A stretch of 64,000 nucleotides of DNA from CAYFHQ01 sp964342805 (GTDB lineage Bacteria; Bacillota; Clostridia; Peptostreptococcales; Acidaminobacteraceae): positions 33,087 through 97,086 of the forward strand of contig CAYFHQ010000003.1 of the NCBI GenBank assembly GCA_964342805.1. Reading direction: 5' to 3'. The notes below the pieces were generated by a model. The model saw nothing but the letters and a program-made list of their open reading frames with translations, had not been told where the DNA came from and ran no database searches. Made by a program: the position numbers and the translations under genes. Shown piece by piece: positions 33,880-41,745 of the stretch (within the stretch, counting starts at the first letter, position 1; each line of letters opens with the position of its first letter).

Positions 33880-33914
33880 GAAAAAACCCCTGAAATACAG
33901 TTGTATTCAGGGGC
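33880..33914 (-). terminator. Intrinsic terminator of the flavodoxin gene
   Basis: CCCCTGAATAC pairs with GTATTTCAGGGG, followed on the minus strand by TTTTTT. Confidence 0.85.
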
Positions 33915-33963
33915 CAAAGTCAATGTCTTGCTATAAGGATGAATATGTCGTACTGGCTAGGCT

Positions 33964-34398
33964 TTATACCAAAGCAGCTGCCCAGGCTTCAATTTGATCT
34001 GCGTTGTCAGACACGTCACCATCAATTTTTAGGCCTTCAACAACAACTTTTGCACCACAATCATTGGACTTGGCTTCGATCATTGTCACAGCTTCGCAGA
34101 AAACATGGGGGAACATTGCACTGTCGCCACAACCGAACACGGCAACCTCTTTGTCAGCGAACTGGTCCTTGTTCATGCCGTCATAGAAGTCGATGAAGTC
34201 GTCCTGAAGTTCGCCTTCACCCCATGTGGATGAGCCAAGAAGAATCAGGTCAGCAGAAGCCAAAGCGTCTGCTGGAGCCGCACTTACGTTATGTAGAGAA
34301 ACGGTAGCACCCTTGCCGGAAAGTGTGCTTTGGATCATTTCTGCAGCCGTTTCCGTGTTACCCGTTGTTGAGCCGAATACAATTGTAATGTTCTTCAT
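33964..34398 (-). CDS. Flavodoxin
   Basis: A 144-residue FMN electron carrier that replaces ferredoxin under iron limitation. The phosphate loop is GSTTGNTETA after VIVF-like ITIVF. LLGSSTWGEGELQDD and VFGCGDSAMFPHVFC are the two isoalloxazine-binding loops. The length matches short-chain flavodoxins. AAGGAGA precedes the ATG. A Fur box overlaps the predicted start of transcription, so the gene should be induced when iron is low. Confidence 0.96.
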   Translation of the reverse strand: MKNITIVFGSTTGNTETAAEMIQSTLSGKGATVSLHNVSAAPADALASADLILLGSSTWGEGELQDDFIDFYDGMNKDQFADKEVAVFGCGDSAMFPHVFCEAVTMIEAKSNDCGAKVVVEGLKIDGDVSDNADQIEAWAAALV

Positions 34399-34480
34399 TT
34401 TGATTTCTCCTTACGATTTGTTTGGATTTTCATGATTTAAGGATAATCAGAATCGACTCGACGGTTTGAGGGGGTATCGG

Positions 34481-34529
34481 TGATAATGATTATCAATTTC
34501 ATGGTAATCAACCATAAGGGCTTTGTCAA
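34481..34529 (-). promoter_or_regulatory. Flavodoxin promoter with a Fur box
   Basis: -35 TTGACA (34524-34529), 17 bases, -10 TACCAT (34501-34506) on the minus strand. TGATAATGATTATCA (34481-34495) is a perfect 7-1-7 Fur box over the start point. Confidence 0.85.
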
Positions 34530-34579
34530 CATTTTCACAGCGTTTTTTTCTATTGGGGTCCCTTTTATATTGAAATCCA

Positions 34580-34634
34580 AAATAAAAAAGATCCCATGGG
34601 CAGTGACCGGTTGGCGGCCTGCCTATGGGATCTT
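34580..34634 (-). terminator. Intrinsic terminator of the 34.6-kb membrane protein gene
   Basis: AAGATCCCATAGGCAG pairs with CTGCCCATGGGATCTT, followed on the minus strand by TTTTATTTTG. Confidence 0.85.
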
Positions 34635-34637
34635 ATC

Positions 34638-35189
34638 TTATTCAGTAATCAGCTGGTAGTCAGCAAACTGTAGGGCTTTTTCGTAGAGTTCCAATGACAC
34701 TGCCCCCTTACTATTGAGGACACTGGTAACACTGCCAAAGCCAAACTGGAAGTCCTCTGGTGCAAAACCACGGTTGACCCGCTTGAGGTCTGTGGTCAAG
34801 GACAGGATCAGGGTATCCCCTTCAACCCGGTGGTCGGCCTGCATGTCGACCAGCTTGCCGGCTTGACCCTCAACCAGTGGGTTTACTTCCTTGTAAAACT
34901 CCTCTACCTTTCCTTCAATGTCACTTTCGGACATGTTGAAGTAGTGGGACTCTTGGACCATCTTCCAAACCAACTCGCCGTCATGCATGAGTCTTGTGAT
35001 CTCGTCATGGTCAAAAACGTTCAGCGTGGTAAGGTTTTGTAGGTTCTGAACCTGTGAAAGGTCCGTCCTCTGTACAGATAACTTGTAGGCTGTTTCTTCC
35101 AACTCCATGGGTAGTCCTTCAATCATGAAGTAGAGGCCTAAACCGCCAATGAGTATTGCCCCAATAATAATGATTAAAAAACGCTTCAT
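34638..35189 (-). CDS. Unknown membrane-anchored protein
   Basis: I do not recognise a family. ATG 35189 follows AAGGAGG. One N-terminal TM (MKRFLIIIIGAILIGGLGLY) is followed by about 160 extracytoplasmic residues, with no lipobox and no cysteines. The features VWKMVQESHYFNMSESDIEG and VEGDTLILSLTTDLKRVN suggest an alpha/beta domain. It is a monocistronic gene divergent from a methyltransferase gene. Confidence 0.75.
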   Translation of the reverse strand: MKRFLIIIIGAILIGGLGLYFMIEGLPMELEETAYKLSVQRTDLSQVQNLQNLTTLNVFDHDEITRLMHDGELVWKMVQESHYFNMSESDIEGKVEEFYKEVNPLVEGQAGKLVDMQADHRVEGDTLILSLTTDLKRVNRGFAPEDFQFGFGSVTSVLNSKGAVSLELYEKALQFADYQLITE

Positions 35190-35347
35190 TTCCATCCTCC
35201 TTGAATGCGACTCAACTCTGTTATTATACCGCATTTTAGGAAGAATAGGTATGCCCAGGCTGGCCCTAAACTCGGTAACCTATGTTACGGGCTAAATATT
35301 GGAGATGGTGTACAATGGAAGTAATTAAGGATATGGGAGGAAGAATT

Positions 35348-36064
35348 ATGTTTTATCATCAGTTGGCGAAAGTTTATGAACACGTATTTCCTGCAAAGGG
35401 GAAGATCCCCTTTCTCGTTGAGCACTTTAAGGGCCACAAGCGGATTTTGGACATGGGATGCTCCGATGGCCGTGTAACCCAGGGGCTAGCTGACCATGGA
35501 TTTTCCATGGCCTCTGCAGACCTCAGTGAAACCATGGTGGCCGTTGCCAAAGACGTCAGCAAGGATGGGGCTGGATTTCCAGTGGACCAGGTGGACATGC
35601 GTCATACCCTTACCCACTATGGTATGGGTAGCTTTGACGGTATTTACTGCGTGGGCAACACCCTGGTTCACCTATTGTCTGACCAGGACATCCAGCGGAC
35701 CCTCTGTGGCTTCTATGACACCCTCACTGCAGAGGGTACCCTGATCATCCAGATCCTCAACTACGACAAGGTGGTCAGTGAGCAGGTGACAAGCCTACCT
35801 TTGATTGAAAACGACCATGTCCGGTTTGAGCGCTACTATGAACATTTGGATGGGATGATCACCTTCTCCACCAAACTCCACGTCAAGGAAAGTGACAGCC
35901 ACTATGAGGCGGACACCCTCCTGCGACCCCTACGAAAGACAGGCCTTGAGCAGATGCTCCGCACAGCGGGTTTTACTGATCTTGAGTGGTTCAGTGGCTA
36001 CGATGGTCGTGCCTTTGACAATAGCAGACTACCCCTTTTGGTTGTGGCTAAAAAGGCAAAATAG
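35348..36064 (+). CDS. Class I SAM-dependent methyltransferase
   Basis: A 238-residue Rossmann-fold methyltransferase: ILDMGCSDGRVTQGLADHGF (motif I), ASADLSETMVAVAK (motif II), GSFDGIYCVGNTLVHLL (post-motif) and GTLIIQILNYDKV. ATG 35348 follows GGGAGGA. The 3' end overlaps the convergent radical SAM gene by 17 bases. The substrate is unknown. Membership in the neighbouring MerR-controlled cluster is possible, but its promoter lacks that operator. Confidence 0.9.
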   Translation: MFYHQLAKVYEHVFPAKGKIPFLVEHFKGHKRILDMGCSDGRVTQGLADHGFSMASADLSETMVAVAKDVSKDGAGFPVDQVDMRHTLTHYGMGSFDGIYCVGNTLVHLLSDQDIQRTLCGFYDTLTAEGTLIIQILNYDKVVSEQVTSLPLIENDHVRFERYYEHLDGMITFSTKLHVKESDSHYEADTLLRPLRKTGLEQMLRTAGFTDLEWFSGYDGRAFDNSRLPLLVVAKKAK

Positions 36065-37331
36065 ACCACTCCTTGCCCCAACGATTTTTCCACTTGAACT
36101 TGCGTTTCTTTTTATGTTTTTCGAACTCTTCCTCATACCAAAGGATGCCTTCATACATGTCATTTTCACCAAAGTGAGGATGGTCATAAACCAGGTAGGA
36201 CCCTTCATACTTGGACCAATCCTTGGTCCGCAGACGGCCTTCTGACTCCAGACGTTGGTAGAGGGTTGTCCCTGGGAATGGAATGGGTACAACCCCATGG
36301 GAGACATCAATACCGATCTCCAGGGCAAAGTTTAGGGTCTCTTCCCAGATGGAGGCATCGTGGTTATCAAAACCAAAAAGCATGGCCGAGTCGATCTCAA
36401 TATCAAACTTATGGAGAAAGGCGATTTGCTTTTTGAGCTTTTCCAGTTTCATATGACCCTTGTTGGCGTCCTGGAGGGCGCTTCTTGACGGGGTCTCAAT
36501 TCCTAATAAAACAGACCGTAGGCCACTCTTGGCGGCAGCACGGACCAATTCTTCATCGTCGGCAAAGGCTGGTTCCAGGGCGGTAAACCATATGACATTG
36601 AGGGGTTCAATGGCCCTGAACAATTCCAGGGCATAGTCCCTGTCACAAAGCATGTTGTCAGCCTTTAACTCAATAAAGTCTGTTTCACACTGCTCGATTT
36701 CAGCAACAATGTCAGCAATGGGCCGGGTACGGAATGTTGGGAAGAACTTGTTGACCGTGCAGTATGAGCACTTGTTTTGACATCCCCTGGACACGGAAAT
36801 GGTCCAGGAGAAATCGTACCGTTCCGTTGGAATAATGTCCGTTGGATAAGGCCTTAGGGTCGCCAGGTCCACCGGACTTGTTCGCTCATACTGGGTTTTG
36901 AGCTGGTTGTCACACCAGTCTAGGAGCAGCTCTTCCCAAATCCCTTCACACTCACCTACCAAAATACTGTCTCCGTGTTCCAGTGCTTCCTCTTTCATAA
37001 AGGACACATGGAGGCCACCCAAGACTACCGTCTTCCCCTTTTCTCGGAAAATGTCTGCAATTTCATAACCACGAATGGCATCAGGTGTGGAAAACATGAC
37101 TACAACGATGTCAGCATCGGTATCAAAGTCCACTGGAATGTCGATGGTTTCATCGATCATTTGAGTTTGCACCCACTCTGGCGTGCAGGCTGCCAAGGAA
37201 AAGATGTTTTGGGGCACGCCCATCATTGATTTTTTATATGTCTTAAACCCAGATTGGGCCGATGCCTTGATGACACAAACTTTGACGGTCTCCTCCGGGG
37301 AAACCATAGAAGGTCGAATAAATCGTTCCAT
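36048..37331 (-). CDS. B12-binding-domain radical SAM enzyme (soluble paralogue)
   Basis: A 427-residue protein. The N-terminal cobalamin-binding-type Rossmann domain is at about residues 15-140 (KVCVIKASAQSGFKTYKKSM, TVVLGGLHVSF). The radical SAM barrel has the 4Fe-4S motif CQNKCSYC after SWTISVSRG, then ELKADNMLCDRDYALELF and GIETPSRSAL. Such class B enzymes methylate unreactive carbon or phosphorus centres or rearrange carbon skeletons. It lacks the DxHxxG of base-on B12 proteins. It is clearly a paralogue of the 38355-39947 protein, without the C-terminal membrane part. It has its own MerR-type promoter at 37370-37400. Confidence 0.9.
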   Translation of the reverse strand: MERFIRPSMVSPEETVKVCVIKASAQSGFKTYKKSMMGVPQNIFSLAACTPEWVQTQMIDETIDIPVDFDTDADIVVVMFSTPDAIRGYEIADIFREKGKTVVLGGLHVSFMKEEALEHGDSILVGECEGIWEELLLDWCDNQLKTQYERTSPVDLATLRPYPTDIIPTERYDFSWTISVSRGCQNKCSYCTVNKFFPTFRTRPIADIVAEIEQCETDFIELKADNMLCDRDYALELFRAIEPLNVIWFTALEPAFADDEELVRAAAKSGLRSVLLGIETPSRSALQDANKGHMKLEKLKKQIAFLHKFDIEIDSAMLFGFDNHDASIWEETLNFALEIGIDVSHGVVPIPFPGTTLYQRLESEGRLRTKDWSKYEGSYLVYDHPHFGENDMYEGILWYEEEFEKHKKKRKFKWKNRWGKEWSILPF

Positions 37332-37369
37332 AAAAACCTCGCTTTCAATTCATCACTTACCTTAAGACC

Positions 37370-37400
37370 AGTCTATCTCTTAGAGTAACTCTAGACTCAA
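37370..37400 (-). promoter_or_regulatory. MerR-type promoter C (radical SAM 1)
   Basis: On the minus strand -35 TTGAGT (37395-37400), spacer of exactly 19 bases, -10 TAGACT (37370-37375). The spacer starts with CTAGAG-TTA-CTCTAA, a dyad shared with the two promoters at 39.98 and 40.03 kb. A 19-bp spacer is the hallmark of promoters activated by MerR proteins. Confidence 0.75.
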
Positions 37401-37410
37401 GGGGAAAATG

Positions 37411-37450
37411 AAAAAAAGATACTCCGGTTGATGAAAAAACAGAGTATCTT
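37411..37450 (-). terminator. Intrinsic terminator of the radical SAM 2-merR operon
   Basis: AGATACTC pairs with GAGTATCT, followed on the minus strand by TTTTTTTCATTTT. Confidence 0.75.
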
Positions 37451-37554
37451 GGTTATTCAAGGCATTTTGTCGCAAATGACAAGGGTTCGCGCAGTCGTTT
37501 TTCTTCTGGCTGAACCTTGCATTATAAGTCCATTCCAGAGATTTTCCTCCAGTC

Positions 37555-38334
37555 TTAGGAGATCAAAACCTGGATTTCTGCCATGTAGGTTTTAGACCCC
37601 AAAATAACGGTGACCGGGTCGATTCTCAGGAGGACTTCGCTATTGTAGGGCATGTTTTGCTGCTCCATATAAATCATAAATTTATATATATGGTCTTCAT
37701 ACTCAGCTTCGTCCTTGACTTCAAAACTATAGCAAAGGTATTGGCCCTTTGGAAAAATGGTTTTAGGCATTGAATATCGATCTTTTTTGTCGATCAAACC
37801 ATGTATGGCTTGGGTCTCTTGAAGAATGTAATAGTCATCCTTCTTATAAATGCCCTTCATGTCCAATTGATTATTGGCGTATAAGTCATACAAGGCCTTG
37901 ATATCAATTCGCGTGTCATAATCACTGACATTCAAATGATATATAGTACGTTCCATGTACTTCTTCACCTCAAAGGTAGACGCATGCTCCTCAAAATGAT
38001 TCAAAGAGTTGAGCCTGAGCTGGATCTCCTTTTTTAGTTGAACGAGGCGGTCTATTTCCTCAACAACAGAGGTAAAAGAGGACTCCAGGGCCTCCTTGTA
38101 GTTGCGAAACTGAAAGTCTTCAAGGAGGGTCTTGACCTTCTTTATGGGTACATTGCTGTCCCTGAGTAGGATGACCATATTCAAGGCCAGGAGCTGCTCA
38201 TAGTCATACAGACGATAGCCATTGTCACTGACCTCGGCTGGCTTCACCAGCCCTTCTTTTTCATAGTACCGTATATTAAAGGTGGAGGTGTCCAGCAGGG
38301 CTGCCAACTCTCCTATGGTTAGTTTTTCTCTCAT
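37555..38334 (-). CDS. MerR-family regulator with effector domain
   Basis: A 259-residue regulator. The MerR DNA-binding domain is LTIGELAALLDTSTFNIRYY, EKEGLVKPAE and NGYRLYDYEQL, followed by a dimerisation helix to about residue 125. The C-terminal part (about 140-259) resembles GyrI/BmrR-like small-molecule-binding domains in layout (KGQYLCYSFEVKDEAEYEDH), so it probably senses an organic ligand. It lies 20 bases downstream of radical SAM 2 and is co-transcribed with it. Three nearby promoters with 19-bp spacers and a common dyad are its likely targets. Confidence 0.9.
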   Translation of the reverse strand: MREKLTIGELAALLDTSTFNIRYYEKEGLVKPAEVSDNGYRLYDYEQLLALNMVILLRDSNVPIKKVKTLLEDFQFRNYKEALESSFTSVVEEIDRLVQLKKEIQLRLNSLNHFEEHASTFEVKKYMERTIYHLNVSDYDTRIDIKALYDLYANNQLDMKGIYKKDDYYILQETQAIHGLIDKKDRYSMPKTIFPKGQYLCYSFEVKDEAEYEDHIYKFMIYMEQQNMPYNSEVLLRIDPVTVILGSKTYMAEIQVLIS

Positions 38335-38354
38335 ATTCTGCCTCCTAGCTCCCC

Positions 38355-39947
38355 TTACATATAGGGCAAGTAGTATAGTTTGGTAATTAGCGGTTCCGCT
38401 AGGACGTAAAGGCCACTCAACAGCCAGACCATGACTGTCATCCAGTAGAGGATTGGGTTTTCGTTCCGGCTAACCGCCTCCAATATGGAGGAGTAGCCCG
38501 ACTGAATGTCCTGGATGGACCAGGTCACATAGAGGACCCCAAAGAGCCACTTGAGGTCAAAGAACATGCCTACATTGACCAAGACCAAGCCTAAAATAGC
38601 CATCCATTTAATATTGGATGTTTTCAGCTTGACCCCCTTGAGGTCAGGGATCACTGGGTCTGGTCCCGCCTGGCGTGTCACTGGTTTTCTTGCTCCCACT
38701 GGAACCTTTTTTTCATTCACCTGGACTTTGGCTATGGATGTTGGAGAGGCTTCAGTCACTTTTTTCCCCGCTCGCACCCTTTCAAACTGAACGTCAAACC
38801 AGTAGACACCCCGCTCCAACTCCTGGGCGGTCATGTTCTTGGGCTTGAAGACTGCATGGGTGCAGTCAAACTTGCTGTACTCCCGGGTCAACAAGCGCCC
38901 TTCAGCTACAATCTTGTTGTAAAGAGGCGTCCCCGGGAAGGGGGTCAGAATGACCCCGTGGCATTTGGCTATGCCCACGTCAGCTGCAAACTGCAGGGTT
39001 TTGTCAAAAATATCCCGCTCGTGCTCGTCGAAACCAAAGAGGAAACTGGCATCGATATTCACTCCAAGGCCCTGGATGGTGTCCACATAACCCTTAAGTT
39101 TTTCCACGCGGATAAAGGACTTACCCACGCTATCCAAAACTTTTTGGTCAGGTGTTTCAAGGCCTACAAGGAGGTCGGACAGGCCACTGGCCACCATGGC
39201 GTCCAGCAATTCTTGGTCCTCAGCCACTGTAATGGTACACTCCCCAATCCAGCGTATACCCAATGGTTTTAAGGCCTTAAAGAGGTCCATGGCATAGTCT
39301 CGATCAGCGATGAGGTTGTCCGCATGGAGCTCCACAATCTTGGCACCCGACTGCTTGATCTCCTCCACCACATGGGCCACTGGCCGAAATCTGAGCTTTT
39401 TAAAGAAGGGATTGACCACACAATAGGTACAGGCGTTGTCACACCCTCGACCCACCACTACAGACCATACCCCTTGGTAGTCCTTGACCGTAAGAATATC
39501 AGTGGGATAGGGGTTGACCGTGTCCAGGTCTACACATTCTTCACTGAAGTAGACCGGTTTGAGCCGGTTGTTGGCTGCGTCCTCTAAAAGGTCATTCCAA
39601 TAGTTTTCAACTTCTCCCTTGATCACAGCGTCCCCATAAGCCATGGCCTCTTCGGTCATGGCAGAAGGATGAAGGCCCCCTAAAACAACTAACTTGCCTT
39701 GTCTTTTAAACTGCTCAGCAATCTTATAGCCCCGCAAGGCGTCTGGGGTGGAAAAGAAAATGACGATTACATCAGCCTTGGTCTTAAAGTTGATTTTTTT
39801 ACCAATGGTTTCATCCACCATTTCTACTTCAACATGGGCGGGGGTTGCAGCAGCGGCTGCAAAAATATTCTGTGGTGGACCACCCATACTGGCCTTATAT
39901 TCTTTAAATTGGCTTTCTGCTGAAGCCTTGATCAGACATATCTTCAT
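38355..39947 (-). CDS. B12-binding-domain radical SAM enzyme with C-terminal membrane domain
   Basis: A 530-residue protein. The cobalamin-binding-type domain is at about residues 1-130 (KICLIKASAESQFKEYKASM, LVVLGGLHPSAM), the radical SAM domain at about 165-390 with CDNACTYC after VVVGRG, plus ELHADNLIADRDYAM and GLETPDQKVL. A flexible Lys/Pro/Val-rich linker (about 395-440) leads to about three TM helices (KWMAILGLVLVNVGMF, LFGVLYVTWSI, YWMTVMVWLLSGLYVLAEPL). The membrane tail is absent in its paralogue and suggests a lipid or membrane-bound substrate. It starts behind GAGGAG. First gene of the operon with merR, divergent from the Rieske-like gene. Confidence 0.9.
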   Translation of the reverse strand: MKICLIKASAESQFKEYKASMGGPPQNIFAAAAATPAHVEVEMVDETIGKKINFKTKADVIVIFFSTPDALRGYKIAEQFKRQGKLVVLGGLHPSAMTEEAMAYGDAVIKGEVENYWNDLLEDAANNRLKPVYFSEECVDLDTVNPYPTDILTVKDYQGVWSVVVGRGCDNACTYCVVNPFFKKLRFRPVAHVVEEIKQSGAKIVELHADNLIADRDYAMDLFKALKPLGIRWIGECTITVAEDQELLDAMVASGLSDLLVGLETPDQKVLDSVGKSFIRVEKLKGYVDTIQGLGVNIDASFLFGFDEHERDIFDKTLQFAADVGIAKCHGVILTPFPGTPLYNKIVAEGRLLTREYSKFDCTHAVFKPKNMTAQELERGVYWFDVQFERVRAGKKVTEASPTSIAKVQVNEKKVPVGARKPVTRQAGPDPVIPDLKGVKLKTSNIKWMAILGLVLVNVGMFFDLKWLFGVLYVTWSIQDIQSGYSSILEAVSRNENPILYWMTVMVWLLSGLYVLAEPLITKLYYLPYM

Positions 39948-39977
39948 TCTGACTCTCCTCTTTTTTATTCTATCTAT

Positions 39978-40008
39978 ATTATAAACCTTATAGCAACTTT
40001 AATCTCAA
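39978..40008 (-). promoter_or_regulatory. MerR-type promoter A (radical SAM 2-merR)
   Basis: Minus strand: -35 TTGAGA (40003-40008), 19-bp spacer, -10 TATAAT (39978-39983). The spacer opens with the dyad TTAAAG-TTG-CTATAA followed by G. Confidence 0.8.
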
Positions 40009-40033
40009 TAGGAATTCCTCATTTATTTACCCT

Positions 40034-40064
40034 TTGACATTAAAGCCACTCTAAGCCTTACACT
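40034..40064 (+). promoter_or_regulatory. MerR-type promoter B (Rieske-like gene)
   Basis: Plus strand: -35 TTGACA (40034-40039), 19-bp spacer, -10 TACACT (40059-40064). The spacer opens with TTAAAG-CCA-CTCTAA followed by G, the same placement as in promoters A and C. Confidence 0.8.
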
Positions 40065-40084
40065 TATACAGGTAGGAGGATCAT

Positions 40085-41728
40085 ATGTTAAGAAATCTAA
40101 CACCACTTTTAATTGCCCTGGCCCTGGCCGGGATTATCCATGGAATAGCAGGGCTCATGCCTGACATTCCAACGGACGATGACCTGGCAGCCATCGTCCC
40201 TGACAAGGTCATCGAAGACGTTCAAAAAGAACTGGACGCCCAGACCTATATCAAGAGCTTTCCCTTTGTCCTGTCCAAAGAGGACCAGGAGTCCATCGAG
40301 AACAAGTTTTCGGAGCTGGCGCATCCCCTGGCAAGGGGAGACCAAGACCAGGTGGACCGTTTGATGCTGGAGATCGAGTCCCTGGTCAAGCCCTATTGGT
40401 TTCAAAAAAGTTTTGTCGAAGGCCAACTCACCTTTACCCTGGATGACGGCTTCCTTTTGGAAGAGGACACCAAGGACCTAAAGGATTTGGTCTTGGATAT
40501 TCTCAACCTTACTGAAAAGGATGAGGTAGCCAGCCTCCACAAGGCACTGGCCAAGTACAACGTAACCTACTACGAGTCCATGAACCGGCTGATGGATGCC
40601 TATAAAACTGAGGTAGCCGATAAAAAACTCATGGGCCTTCGTTCCAAAGAAGAGGGACGGGTACAAAAGTTAGCAGGTCAATTTGAGACCCAACCCCCAT
40701 ATACCTACGAGGTTTTTCTGTATTCCAGGGCCTTTGCCATGACGGACAAGGATAACACAGACTTGTATTCAGTCTTTACTGACATAGCGGACTCAGGTAA
40801 CCCTAAAGCCATGGAGGTCCTTCACAAGCGAATGTCGCCCTACTGGTTCAAGGCCAAAACCTTGGGTACCTTAATACCCATAGACCTTTATCGGAAGACC
40901 TCATTTGTTGCCCTTGATGATGACCAGCGCGACACCCTCAACCAGCAGTACGAGGCCATTGTAAAGGAAGACCTCAGCCTGAAAAAGGCCTCGGTCCACG
41001 CTTGGAAAACCCTCGTTTTTGTCCACCCTGACGAGAAACCACCAGCCTTTGATGACATGCTGGCAGGCCTGGAAGAATTCATGGGCCACCACCAGCCAGA
41101 ACTCTTGGCGGAGTATATGGAAAAGAATCAAACTTATCTGGTCCACTGCAATTGGAAGCTCTTTGCTGAAAACTACATGGACGGTTACCATTTGCAGTAC
41201 CTCCATGCCAACACCTTAAACATGTATGACCACAGCAAGCAAAAGTCTCGTTTTGTTGGCCCCCACTGGTCCTTCTTTGAACCCCTAACCGACGACTATT
41301 TTAAGAACTTGGGCCAGTTTGGCTATACGCCCATTGATCATATTCCCAAGCATTCCATTGGGGCCTATGTCCACCTCCTCTTCCCCAACCTGGGGATTAC
41401 GGAGTCTGAGAGCACCTGGACCATTATGCAAATGATCCCCCTTAAGCCCAACCTGACCCTCTTAAAGTACCGGGCAAAAGTCATGCCCAAGGAAGCAAAA
41501 ATGTCCACCTGGTTCAGTTCAAAATCCAAGAGACCCCAGAAGCCCATTGAAGTTTCAGACTTCCAGGACCCCCTCCAGTCCATGGACTTCATGATTGAAG
41601 ACATGTACGTATGCGAACGGGTACAGGCGTCCATGGAAAGCGGTAACTTCAAAGTTGGCCCCATGCACATGACCAAGGAAGCCTCTTTGACCAGTTTTCA
41701 ACAGGCGGTCCTAGACCACTTAAAATAA
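40085..41728 (+). CDS. Membrane-anchored protein with a Rieske-oxygenase catalytic domain but no Rieske domain
   Basis: A 547-residue protein. The N-terminal TM/signal anchor is at about residues 6-24. Residues 50-300 hold two copies of an unknown unit, each with PYWF (about 103 and 252) preceded by an F-x-x-S/T-KED/DKD helix pair. From about 305 it matches the catalytic half of ring-hydroxylating oxygenases: TLVFVHPDEKPP, then NWKLFAENYMDGYHLQYLHA with His 369 and His 374 spaced as the iron ligands of naphthalene dioxygenase, Asp 366 as the bridging Asp, and third-ligand region EDMYVCERVQ (Asp about 506). No CxH...CxxH Rieske motif exists; the only cysteines are about 355 and 510. AGGTAGGAGG precedes the ATG. 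Divergent from the radical SAM operon. Confidence 0.85.
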   Translation: MLRNLTPLLIALALAGIIHGIAGLMPDIPTDDDLAAIVPDKVIEDVQKELDAQTYIKSFPFVLSKEDQESIENKFSELAHPLARGDQDQVDRLMLEIESLVKPYWFQKSFVEGQLTFTLDDGFLLEEDTKDLKDLVLDILNLTEKDEVASLHKALAKYNVTYYESMNRLMDAYKTEVADKKLMGLRSKEEGRVQKLAGQFETQPPYTYEVFLYSRAFAMTDKDNTDLYSVFTDIADSGNPKAMEVLHKRMSPYWFKAKTLGTLIPIDLYRKTSFVALDDDQRDTLNQQYEAIVKEDLSLKKASVHAWKTLVFVHPDEKPPAFDDMLAGLEEFMGHHQPELLAEYMEKNQTYLVHCNWKLFAENYMDGYHLQYLHANTLNMYDHSKQKSRFVGPHWSFFEPLTDDYFKNLGQFGYTPIDHIPKHSIGAYVHLLFPNLGITESESTWTIMQMIPLKPNLTLLKYRAKVMPKEAKMSTWFSSKSKRPQKPIEVSDFQDPLQSMDFMIEDMYVCERVQASMESGNFKVGPMHMTKEASLTSFQQAVLDHLK

Positions 41729-41745
41729 GTTCATATCACCACGAC

